Part shown: positions 1-6,212 of the stretch, in pieces | How positions within the stretch are numbered: the first letter of the stretch is position 1 | Layout of the letters: every line of letters begins with the position of its first letter | From: an uncultured Eubacteriales bacterium | Lineage (GTDB): Bacteria > Bacillota > Clostridia > Christensenellales > Borkfalkiaceae | Direction of reading: 5' to 3' | Length of the DNA: 6,979 nt | NCBI GenBank assembly: GCA_902766475.1 | Contig: CACXDQ010000149.1 | Location: 1 to 6,979, forward strand | Position numbers and translations under genes: made by a program | Notes under the pieces: generated by a model | What the model saw: only the letters and a program-made list of their open reading frames with translations | The model's database searches: none | Told to the model about the DNA's origin: nothing

Positions 1-548
1 AACGGCTTTCCTATCTCCCTTAACTTCTCGACCGTCCGCTCTTCCGCAACCTCGTAACTCTCCCTCTTTATGTCCGTGAACGAGCCGTCGGTAGTTATCA
101 CCACGCCGACCGTCGAATGTTCTTTAATGACCTTTTCCGTGCCCGTTTCCGCCGCCTCTTTAAAGGGAACGGGGCTGTCGTTCCACGGCGTTTTGACGAG
201 CCGAGGCGCTCCGTCCTCTTCCGCACCTATCGCCCCGTCGACGATAAAGCCCACGCAGTCGATAAGCCGCATTTTGGCGTAGCTTTTATCTTTGAGGGTT
301 ATTTTCACCCCTTCCGCCGGAATAAATTTCGGCTCGGTCGTGGTAACCGTCTTTCCGTCGCCCGATTGCGGAAGTTCGTCGACGGCGATCTTCTTTTTGT
401 TTTTCACGGCGATGTTGGGCATTAAAAATATCTCCGCAAACCTTCTCACGAAAGTAGATTTGCCCGTTCTCACCGGCCCGACCGCCCCGACGTAAATATC
501 GCCGTCGGTGCGCATGGCTATATCCTTATAAACGTCGTAATTTTCCAT
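1..548 (-). CDS. spoIVA: Stage IV sporulation protein A, N-terminal part (cut by window edge)
   Basis: SpoIVA is the mother-cell ATPase that polymerises on the forespore surface as the base layer of the spore coat and is also needed for cortex formation. The window holds the first 182 residues of a protein that is usually about 490 long; the rest lies beyond position 1. The N-terminus (MENYDVYKDIAMRTDGDIY) lines up without gaps with Bacillus subtilis SpoIVA as I remember it. Visible motifs are the Walker A loop GPVRTGKS (residues 24-31, K30), the DELPQS stretch (57-62), the sensor threonines T70-T71 in TTTEPKF, and the Walker B segment RLIDCVG with D97. Further on come the conserved TPWNDSPVPF and EHSTVGVVITTDG segments. 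The start is fixed by a strong AGGGAGG ribosome site at 557-563, 8 nt upstream. A sigma-E-type promoter lies upstream. I see no broken motif, and the identification is very secure. Confidence 0.97.
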   Translation of the reverse strand, partial: MENYDVYKDIAMRTDGDIYVGAVGPVRTGKSTFVRRFAEIFLMPNIAVKNKKKIAVDELPQSGDGKTVTTTEPKFIPAEGVKITLKDKSYAKMRLIDCVGFIVDGAIGAEEDGAPRLVKTPWNDSPVPFKEAAETGTEKVIKEHSTVGVVITTDGSFTDIKRESYEVAEERTVEKLREIGKP

Positions 549-610
549 ATAAAAAACCTCCCTATGGATACCGTAGCCGATTGAAGAGCGGCAACAACGT
601 AATACGGTAT

Positions 611-639
611 ATTATACGGGAGGCGATGTGCGGATATGA
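611..639 (-). promoter_or_regulatory. Predicted sigma-E (mother-cell) promoter of spoIVA
   Basis: Read on the minus strand, TCATATC (639-633) matches the sigma-E -35 element (consensus KMATATT). It is followed after exactly 14 nt by CGTATAAT (618-611), which matches the -10 element CATACAAT at 6 of 8 positions. A 14-nt spacer is what this sigma factor uses. Transcription would start near 604, giving a leader of about 55 nt that includes the AGGGAGG ribosome site. spoIVA is a known sigma-E regulon gene in Bacillus, so the position fits the biology. The promoter begins only about 10 nt past the der stop codon. It is predicted by eye only. Confidence 0.7.
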
Positions 640-648
640 CAAAAAATT

Positions 649-1965
649 TTACTCTTCGTCGTTTTTCTGTCTGACGAACAATCTTATAGGCGTGCCCTCG
701 AAGCCGAACGCCTTCCTCAACGTGTTTTCCAAAAACCTCTTGTACGAAAAGTGCATAAGCTCGGAATCGTTCACGAAGAACACGAACGTCGGCGGGCAAA
801 CCCCGTCTTGCACGGCGTAATATATTTTAAGCCGTCTGCCGTTTTTGGTCGGCGGCTCGGTAGCCCTTATTGCGTCGCCCAAAAGATCGTTGAGCGTGCC
901 GGTGGTAATGCGCTTGTTGGCGTTTAAAAACACCTCTTCGCACATACCGAGTATCTTATTTACCCTCTGCCCGAACTTTGCCGAGATGAAAATCGACTTG
1001 AAATAGTCCATAAAAGCGAGTTCGGTATCGAGTTTTTTCTTGAATTCCTCAATGGTGTGGGTGTCCTTTTCTATCTTGTCCCACTTGTTCATTACGACGA
1101 TGGACGGCTTGCCCTGCTCGTGGACGTAGCCGGCTATCTTGACGTCTTGTTCGGTAATGCCGACAGAGGTGTCTATTACGATAAGGCAGACGTCCGCCCT
1201 TCTTATCGCCCCGAACGAGCGGAGAACGCTGTAATATTCGAGATCTTCCTCGACGGATCTCTTCTTTCTTATGCCGGCGGTGTCGATGAGTACGTATTTT
1301 TTCCCGTCCACGACGATGGGTGTGTCTATTGCGTCACGGGTAGTGCCGGCAATGTCCGAAACTATCGTTCTGTCGTAGCCCAAAAGCTGGTTGGTGAGCC
1401 TCGATTTGCCGGCGTTGGGCTTGCCGACAATGGCTATTTTAAGCCCCTCTTCCTCTTCCTCGTTTTCGGTTGCGGAGAAATAGCGGCAAACTTCGTCCAA
1501 AAGGTCGCCTATGCCCTTAGATTGCTCCGCAGAAATGCCTATCGGCTGACCTAAACCCAGCTCGTAAAAGTCAAAAAGCACGTCCTCACGGTAGTTGTCG
1601 AGCTTGTTTACGGCGAGGACGACGGGCTTATTAGACTTCCTCAGCATCGTCGCAACGTCATAGTCGGCGGCGGTAAGCCCCGTCTTTGCGTCGCAGAAAA
1701 ATATTATCACGTCGGCGGTATCGATGGCTATATCCGCTTGCTTTTTGATATGCTGCCACATTTCGTCGGCAGATTTAAGCTCGATGCCGCCCGTATCTAT
1801 GAGCGTGAAGTATTTGCCGCACCACTCGGCGTCGGCGTAAAGCCTATCCCTCGTAACGCCGGGCGTATCCTCGACGATAGACAATTTTTTGCCCGAAACT
1901 TTGTTGAAAAACGTTGATTTGCCGACGTTCGGTCTACCGACGATAGCTACTAACGGTTTTGCCAT
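649..1965 (-). CDS. der: Ribosome biogenesis GTPase Der (EngA)
   Basis: Der is an essential double GTPase that binds the 50S precursor and drives late assembly of the large ribosomal subunit. At 438 residues it has the normal length and all three domains. The first G domain has GRPNVGKS (10-17), the G2 threonine in TPGVTRDR (34-41), DTGG (57-60) and NKLD (120-123). An acidic linker (ENEEEEE, 167-173) leads to the second G domain, with GKPNAGKS (181-188), DIAGTTRD (204-211), DTAGIRKK (228-235) and NKWD (293-296). The C-terminal KH-like domain (about 350-438) contains the expected KIYYAVQ, PPTFVFFVN and GFEGTPIRL segments. The ribosome site AAGGAGG (1975-1981) is 9 nt before the ATG. The gene lies 59 nt after the permease gene and 100 nt before spoIVA. 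No terminator hairpin is visible on either side, so read-through from the upstream genes is possible, besides a possible own promoter. Confidence 0.98.
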   Translation of the reverse strand: MAKPLVAIVGRPNVGKSTFFNKVSGKKLSIVEDTPGVTRDRLYADAEWCGKYFTLIDTGGIELKSADEMWQHIKKQADIAIDTADVIIFFCDAKTGLTAADYDVATMLRKSNKPVVLAVNKLDNYREDVLFDFYELGLGQPIGISAEQSKGIGDLLDEVCRYFSATENEEEEEGLKIAIVGKPNAGKSRLTNQLLGYDRTIVSDIAGTTRDAIDTPIVVDGKKYVLIDTAGIRKKRSVEEDLEYYSVLRSFGAIRRADVCLIVIDTSVGITEQDVKIAGYVHEQGKPSIVVMNKWDKIEKDTHTIEEFKKKLDTELAFMDYFKSIFISAKFGQRVNKILGMCEEVFLNANKRITTGTLNDLLGDAIRATEPPTKNGRRLKIYYAVQDGVCPPTFVFFVNDSELMHFSYKRFLENTLRKAFGFEGTPIRLFVRQKNDEE

Positions 1966-2006
1966 AGCCCTTTACCTCCTTTATGAAATAAAAATCTATT
2001 TAGCCT

Positions 2007-2035
2007 ATTTTACCATTTTTTTAATTAAAAAGCAA
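2007..2035 (-). promoter_or_regulatory. Possible sigma-A promoter of der
   Basis: On the minus strand, TTGCTT (2035-2030) is followed after 17 nt by TAAAAT (2012-2007). The -10 element matches TATAAT at 5 of 6 positions. The -35 element matches TTGACA only in its first three bases. The surrounding A/T-rich stretch makes chance matches likely. The -35 half overlaps the last codons of the upstream permease gene. A separate promoter would make sense for an essential housekeeping gene placed after a transport operon. The call is tentative. Confidence 0.35.
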
Positions 2036-3128
2036 GCATAAAAGACGTTAAAACGATGAGAAATGCAAAATTGAAAGCCGAAAATTCAAGGACGTACCGC
2101 CCCGCCTTTTTGGGGTTGTGCTTGACGTATTCCCTGAACGTAATGAGGCTTGCGAGCGACGCGATGAGCGTTCCCACGCCGCCTATGTTTACGCCGACGA
2201 GGAGATGAGCGTAGTCCGCCGTAAACCTCGAAAGGAGAATTGCGGACGGAACGTTGCTTATCATCTGACACGACAAGACGCTCACTATAAGCGTGTTTTT
2301 GCTCAATAGATACGAGAAGAAATTTCTGACCGCCTCTATCCTCGACAGATTGCCCGAAAAGATAAAGAAGAAAACGAACGTCAAAAGCAGCGGATAGTCG
2401 ACCATTTTAAGCGCCTTTCTGTCCATTATCAAAAGCGCAGCGGGTATCACGATAAGCCCTATCCAAAACGGTATAATGCGAAACACTATTATTATGGACA
2501 AAGCGAACAAAATAAGGTAGATAATCGACTTATAGACGGGTATTTTGTGTTCTTCGCCCGAAAGGACAAGCGGCTCTTTCTTTACGAAGATAAGACAGCA
2601 CGCCGTGATGAGGGCGACGGACAGTAAAAACGGCGGAGCCATTATGCCCAAAAATTCCGCCGTCGGAATTTCAAACCTCGTGTAGAGGTAGAGGTTTTGA
2701 GGGTTGCCGAACGGCGTCAACATTCCGCCGAGGTTGGCGGAGATATTCTGCATTATGAACGTGAACGCCATGTATTTTTGCTTGCCCGTAACCGTAAGCA
2801 CGAGATAGCCGAGCGGCAAAAACGTCAAGAGAGCCATGTCGTTTGCGATCAGCATCGAGCCTATAAAGGTTATGTAGACGAGCGCAAGCACGCACACTTT
2901 TGCGTTTTTGAATATCTTTACCGTCTTAAATGCGAGTACGTAAAAGAAATTTATGTTTTTGAGCGCACACACGACGGCTAAAACGCAAAACAGGCAAGTG
3001 AGGGTTTTAAAATCGAAATAGCCGAGATATTCATTATCGATCGGCACGAATATCATAGTTATAAGAGCAATGAAAAACGCAATTATCATAACTGCGTTTT
3101 TCTTACAGAACGATTTTAATTTTATCAT
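2025..3128 (-). CDS. ArsB/NhaD/CitM-type (SLC13-like, ion transporter superfamily) permease
   Basis: This is a polytopic inner-membrane protein of 367 residues, built almost entirely of hydrophobic segments with short loops (about ten helices by eye). It shows the inverted-repeat signature of the citrate/arsenite/Na+-H+ antiporter superfamily. The first half has ANDMALLTFLPLG (95-107) and NISANLGGMLTPFGNPQN (128-145). The second half has SNVPSA (291-296) and GVNIGGVGTLIASLASLITF (about 312-331). The half-helix loops with GNPQN and SNVPSA are where substrate and ion bind in this fold. Family members move organic anions, arsenite or ions, and the sequence does not tell which. It is somewhat shorter than typical ArsB or CitM proteins (about 420 residues), perhaps lacking one or two helices. 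Its ATG overlaps the stop of the hydrolase-like gene (ATGA, 3128-3125), and no strong ribosome site is visible, so translation is probably coupled. Confidence 0.85.
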   Translation of the reverse strand: MIKLKSFCKKNAVMIIAFFIALITMIFVPIDNEYLGYFDFKTLTCLFCVLAVVCALKNINFFYVLAFKTVKIFKNAKVCVLALVYITFIGSMLIANDMALLTFLPLGYLVLTVTGKQKYMAFTFIMQNISANLGGMLTPFGNPQNLYLYTRFEIPTAEFLGIMAPPFLLSVALITACCLIFVKKEPLVLSGEEHKIPVYKSIIYLILFALSIIIVFRIIPFWIGLIVIPAALLIMDRKALKMVDYPLLLTFVFFFIFSGNLSRIEAVRNFFSYLLSKNTLIVSVLSCQMISNVPSAILLSRFTADYAHLLVGVNIGGVGTLIASLASLITFREYVKHNPKKAGRYVLEFSAFNFAFLIVLTSFMLAF

Positions 3129-4156
3129 TTTTCTTCGAGTTTCATGCAGAGGACGTATGAAGTCCCTTCGAACGCATAGGGCGATTTGCCCTCGCCCGTT
3201 GCGCAGAAAATATGCGTGGGCTTGCCGTTTTCGTCGAAGAGAACGTAAGGTCTTTCAAGGTTGCATTGCGTGCCGACTTTGCCGTCCGCCCACTCTACCG
3301 TCCTCGAATACACCTTCGGCATTTTTCCGACCTTGAAACTCATACAGTCGTCGCTCTCGGCGTAAAAGCCCGAGCCCCACTCGTCGGTAATGCCCGTCTG
3401 TCCGTTTTTGGCGTCGTCTTTGGCGATAAGGCAGAATTTTTTGCGCTCCGCATCGTACCAGATATACGGATCTTCAATATCTCCCCCGACGTCGGCTAAA
3501 ACGGGGTTTTCGGTAAGCCTTTCAAAAGGTCCGTCGGGCTTATCCGCCACCGCAACGCCTATCTGCAAGGGCGAACATATCGATTTTCTCGATTTGTAGA
3601 GCATATAAGTTTTGCCGTCGGGCATTATCGCAACGGACGGATTTGTCGTTATCGTGCAATCCCAATGCGAGCAATCACGTGGCTCTAAAAGGGGCTTATC
3701 CCGCCTTACGAATTTTCCGTTTATATCGTCCGCCACCGCAACGCCTATCCTCTTTCTGTTCCACGTTTCGAGGGCGTAGTAGGTATCGATGGGGGCGTTC
3801 GTATTCGGAATATAATCGCCGTAAGTCGTGCCCATATAATAGAGATAAAACTTGCCGTTAAAATATTTAATGCAGGTGTTGTGCGTGTTCATTCCGTCGA
3901 AGAACTGCCTTCCACGGCGTGGGAAAACGACCTCTTTGAACTCATACGGACCTTCGGGCTTATCCGCCACCGAATGGACTATCTCGCTGTTGAAAACCCA
4001 ATTCCAACCGAAGCCGAGCTTTTCGCTCCACCTCGAAGTGAACATATGATATTTGCCGTCGGCTTTAATTACGGCGCTGTCCCAAGTGTAATACCCGTCT
4101 ATTCTCAGCGCAATATTTACCTTGCCCGCCTTGTATCCGAAATTTATTTCTTCCAT
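3125..4156 (-). CDS. Five-bladed beta-propeller glycoside hydrolase-like protein (GH43/GH32-type fold)
   Basis: This 343-residue protein has no signal peptide or membrane segment, so it should act in the cytoplasm. It is built from repeated propeller blades. Strand motifs recur as EIVHSVADKPEGPYEF (58-73), RIGVAVADDINGKF (136-149) and QIGVAVADKPDGPFERL (198-214), each followed by a '(D/E)NPVL' or 'DKPLLEP' type turn. Candidate active-site positions in the usual places are W25-D26 in the first blade, H92-N93 (THN), W165-D166, N172-P173 and E228-D229-P230 (DIEDPYIWYD), resembling the acid triad of GH43 and related families. Family assignment beyond the fold and the substrate are not clear; a glycoside phosphorylase of the GH130 type is a weaker alternative. 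A GGAGG ribosome site (4162-4166) lies 5 nt before the ATG. The gene starts 30 nt after the membrane-protein gene and overlaps the permease gene by 4 nt, suggesting that the permease may bring in its substrate or export its product. Confidence 0.8.
   Translation of the reverse strand: MEEINFGYKAGKVNIALRIDGYYTWDSAVIKADGKYHMFTSRWSEKLGFGWNWVFNSEIVHSVADKPEGPYEFKEVVFPRRGRQFFDGMNTHNTCIKYFNGKFYLYYMGTTYGDYIPNTNAPIDTYYALETWNRKRIGVAVADDINGKFVRRDKPLLEPRDCSHWDCTITTNPSVAIMPDGKTYMLYKSRKSICSPLQIGVAVADKPDGPFERLTENPVLADVGGDIEDPYIWYDAERKKFCLIAKDDAKNGQTGITDEWGSGFYAESDDCMSFKVGKMPKVYSRTVEWADGKVGTQCNLERPYVLFDENGKPTHIFCATGEGKSPYAFEGTSYVLCMKLEEK
3534..3972 (-). repeat. Blade-encoding short repeats inside the hydrolase-like gene
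   Basis: Two exact DNA repeats mark the propeller blades. A 21-nt identity occurs at 3543-3563 and 3729-3749 (encoding IGVAVAD), and a 19-nt identity at 3534-3552 and 3954-3972 (encoding VADKP(D/E)G), 420 nt apart. The repeats are in frame and correspond to the same strand-turn element of three blades. They reflect internal duplication or gene conversion between blades, not a mobile or regulatory element. Confidence 0.75.
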
Positions 4157-4186
4157 AAACCCCTCCGTTTATCGACTTATAGCCCT

Positions 4187-4816
4187 TTATTTTACCATCT
4201 TTTTTGCGTCGAGGTATTTGATAAAGCCTACGATAGGCGGCACGGCGGCGCACGTCGCAACGAGTGCCGGATAGATTATATACGAGCTGAATTTGCACAC
4301 GCTCATATTACATTTATAGCCTACCATCGTGGGATAGCCCATGCCTTCCGCAACGCCGAAAGCGATAAACAAGCATATCGCAACGACTGCCGCAACGGCG
4401 ACGGTCGGAACTAACAGCTTGTAGTTTTTGGTGATAAGCGTTACGACGGAAAGCGCAATATTTGCGACGATACCGCCAAGAGCGATAAACGTAAGCACTA
4501 TGAGTGCGCTCAGCTGTTCGCTCACGAATGCGTTGTAGATAGCCACGCCGAGCCATTGGTCGTCGGTGTTTTTAAGGTTGCCCGAAAGGGTCGCCGCAAT
4601 GAGTTTAAAGCCCGAAAATACGGGCGGCTCGGCAGATTTTGCCGCAGTGTTGAAAACTTCCGCCCAGTTTGCGAAGAACGTAAGCGCAAGCACGGCGCAA
4701 AGCGCAATTGTGATTATCGGGAAAATTATGAAGTTTTTGGTGGCAGCGCCGAATTTCGCTTTGCGCCTCGCCTCTTCTTCCCTTGCCCTTGCCTCGATAT
4801 TTCTCTTGTTTGCCAT
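4187..4816 (-). CDS. Four-helix membrane protein of unknown function
   Basis: I do not recognise this 209-residue protein. A highly charged N-terminus (residues 4-21, rich in R, E and K, possibly a short helix) precedes four likely membrane helices at about 29-51, 104-129, 133-157 and 178-202, and it ends in KKMVK. If the charged N-terminus is cytoplasmic, two loops face outward. One is long (52-103). The other is short (158-177) and contains two cysteines spaced C-x4-C (C169, C174), which could form a disulfide or bind metal. There is no signal-peptide cleavage site. The ribosome site AAGGAGA (4824-4830) is 7 nt before the ATG. It begins 14 nt after the lipoprotein stop and ends 30 nt before the hydrolase-like gene, so it is probably in one transcript with both. 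Its job is unknown. Confidence 0.8.
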   Translation of the reverse strand: MANKRNIEARAREEEARRKAKFGAATKNFIIFPIITIALCAVLALTFFANWAEVFNTAAKSAEPPVFSGFKLIAATLSGNLKNTDDQWLGVAIYNAFVSEQLSALIVLTFIALGGIVANIALSVVTLITKNYKLLVPTVAVAAVVAICLFIAFGVAEGMGYPTMVGYKCNMSVCKFSSYIIYPALVATCAAVPPIVGFIKYLDAKKMVK

Positions 4817-4830
4817 ATTTTTATCTCCTT

Positions 4831-5358
4831 TTATTTCGTAACGTAATATTTAAAGTTTCGGTAATCTTCGACGAGCGAAAGTTCCTCGACGACGAAAGTC
4901 AAAAACGTAACCGTTTCGTATGCGCCCTCGACCACTTCGCCCTTATCGTCATAAGAATTTATCTTTATATCCGTCTTTACACCTTGTTTTACTTCTCCTT
5001 CAACGTGTACCCACGTCTTTTCAACGGTGTCCTCACTCTGATTTTTAGGCTCGGGAAAATCGCCGTCGTATTCCAAAATAAAGCCTATTATCGTATCTTT
5101 TCCGCAATTACAGCCGTACCCGGACGAACATTTTCTGACGGCTAACGGATATTCGTTGCCGTCTATGTCGGTCAAAATATAAGTAAATGCGTTAAAGTCT
5201 ATCTTCGAGCCGTTATACTGTTCGGGGAAGTACTGCATATTTGTCATTACGAGGAAGAAATTGTCCTCGTTAAGCGAATAATCTTTCACTCCGCCGCCGC
5301 ACGAGGCGAGGGCGAAACATATAAGTATGCTTGCAATTACAGACCTTAGTTTTTTCAT
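4831..5358 (-). CDS. Lipoprotein resembling the DUF1980 (YcgQ/COG3689) C-terminal domain
   Basis: This 175-residue surface lipoprotein has a short signal peptide: MKKLR, a hydrophobic core and the lipobox LASC, with C20 as the lipidated residue. The start at 5358 is chosen over upstream in-frame starts because it places the signal peptide at the N-terminus, has an AAAGGTGA ribosome site, and overlaps the permease stop as ATGA. The mature part follows the pattern I associate with the DUF1980 domain of YcgQ-like proteins: NFFLVMTNM, then YFPEQYNGSKI (43-53), a central CSSGYGCNC cluster (C77, C83, C85) followed by IIGF, TWVHVEGEV (115-123), and a terminal YRNFKYYV. No membrane anchor other than the lipid is present, whereas YcgQ proteins carry N-terminal helices. 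Its place behind a metal ABC permease suggests a role in metal binding or transfer at the cell surface, which is inference. The lipoprotein call is firm; the family link is from memory. Confidence 0.85.
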   Translation of the reverse strand: MKKLRSVIASILICFALASCGGGVKDYSLNEDNFFLVMTNMQYFPEQYNGSKIDFNAFTYILTDIDGNEYPLAVRKCSSGYGCNCGKDTIIGFILEYDGDFPEPKNQSEDTVEKTWVHVEGEVKQGVKTDIKINSYDDKGEVVEGAYETVTFLTFVVEELSLVEDYRNFKYYVTK

Positions 5359-6212
5359 TTTTTCACCTTTCCCATTATTATGCCGGCGATAAAAAAGCCT
5401 ATAAACACCACTATATCCACCATCACTATCATAGGTCCTACCGGCGTACCCGTAACGATCGAAACGAGTATGCCGACGACGGAACACGCAACGGCGTTTA
5501 TCGCAGAACAAATAGTTACCGCCTTGAAGTTTTTGAATACCCTCATCGCCGACAGCGAGGGGAAGATGATCAGTGCGGAAATAAGGAGCGAGCCGACGAG
5601 ATTCATCGCAAGCACGATCACTATCGCAATTACGACGGCTATAAGCAAGTTGTAAATATCGGCTTTCGTGCCCGTCGCTTTTGCGAAATTTTCGTCGAAC
5701 GTAACGGCAAAAATCTTATTGTAAAAAATTATGAATACCGCAACGACAAGCACCGATAGAGCTATGCAAACCCACACTTCCACGATGTCGAGCGTGAGTA
5801 TCGAAGTAGAGCCGAAGAGCGTCGAACACACGTCAGCCGACACGTTGGACGACTTGTTGGGGTTTAAATTCATCAGAAGGTAGCCGAATGCGAGAGCCCC
5901 GACGGAGATCATCGCAACGGCGGCGTCGCCCTTTATCTTGGCGTTCTGCCCCGATTTTAATAAAAGTATCGCACACACTATCGTTATGGGCATTGCGAGA
6001 AGTATCTCGTCGGTAAGCCCCACGACAGCCGCCACAGCCATTGCGCCGAATGCGACGTGAGAAAGCCCGTCGCCTATAAACGAAAAGCGGCGAAGGACGA
6101 GCGTTACGCCGAGTAGCGAAGAGCAAAGGGCTATAAGCACGCCGACGATGAGCGCATACCTCACGAAGGGATATTGAAAATAATCTACGAGCTTTGAAAG
6201 AGCCTCTATCAT
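5355..6212 (-). CDS. znuB: Metal ABC transporter permease (ABC-3 family, ZnuB/MntB type)
   Basis: This is the membrane subunit of a zinc/manganese-type ABC importer, 285 residues, normal for the family. About eight hydrophobic segments are visible (roughly 19-40, 49-66, 69-86, 97-116, 144-168, 187-223 as a long double segment, 231-253, 259-280). Family hallmarks are LVLRRFSFIGDGLSHVAFGA (38-57), GDAAVAMISVGALAFGYLLM (95-114), the cytoplasmic FDENFAKATG (172-181) that contacts the ATPase, and MNLVGSLLISALIIFPSLSAMR (203-224). Zinc versus manganese specificity cannot be read from the permease, so the symbol marks the family only. The ribosome site GGGAGGG (6220-6226) lies 7 nt before the start. 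The ATG overlaps the ATPase stop by 4 nt, and the stop overlaps the lipoprotein start by 4 nt, so the three genes form one translationally coupled unit. Confidence 0.92.
   Translation of the reverse strand: MIEALSKLVDYFQYPFVRYALIVGVLIALCSSLLGVTLVLRRFSFIGDGLSHVAFGAMAVAAVVGLTDEILLAMPITIVCAILLLKSGQNAKIKGDAAVAMISVGALAFGYLLMNLNPNKSSNVSADVCSTLFGSTSILTLDIVEVWVCIALSVLVVAVFIIFYNKIFAVTFDENFAKATGTKADIYNLLIAVVIAIVIVLAMNLVGSLLISALIIFPSLSAMRVFKNFKAVTICSAINAVACSVVGILVSIVTGTPVGPMIVMVDIVVFIGFFIAGIIMGKVKK
5363..5370 (-). promoter_or_regulatory. Ribosome binding site deciding the lipoprotein start
   Basis: AAAGGTGA on the minus strand matches the extended anti-Shine-Dalgarno complement and lies 4 nt before the ATG at 5358, inside the last codons of the permease gene. 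It supports the short form of the lipoprotein over a start up to 153 nt further upstream, whose extra 51 residues would be an arginine-rich shadow of the permease reading frame. Confidence 0.7.

Noticed and set aside
570..607. Weak inverted repeats (CCGTA/TACGG and GCCG/CGGC) in the spoIVA leader
   Set aside because: The stems are only 4-5 bp with a large asymmetric bulge, and part would lie upstream of the predicted transcript start; it resembles no known riboswitch.
1057..1554. 165-codon open frame on the plus strand across der
   Set aside because: It lies wholly antisense to a clearly intact Der coding sequence, shows no recognisable motif and has no credible ribosome site; it is a codon-bias shadow.
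2007..2030. A/T-rich run after the permease gene as a terminator
   Set aside because: There is no GC-rich inverted repeat in front of the A/T run on the minus strand, so no intrinsic terminator can be supported.
3881..4414. 177-codon open frame on the plus strand
   Set aside because: It spans the antisense of the hydrolase-like and membrane-protein genes and their junction, and its translation is low in structure with no known motif.
5359..5511. N-terminal extension of the lipoprotein gene
   Set aside because: The extra 51 residues are arginine-rich and lie in another frame of the permease gene. They would bury the signal peptide inside the protein, and the ATGA junction with an AAAGGTGA site explains the start better.
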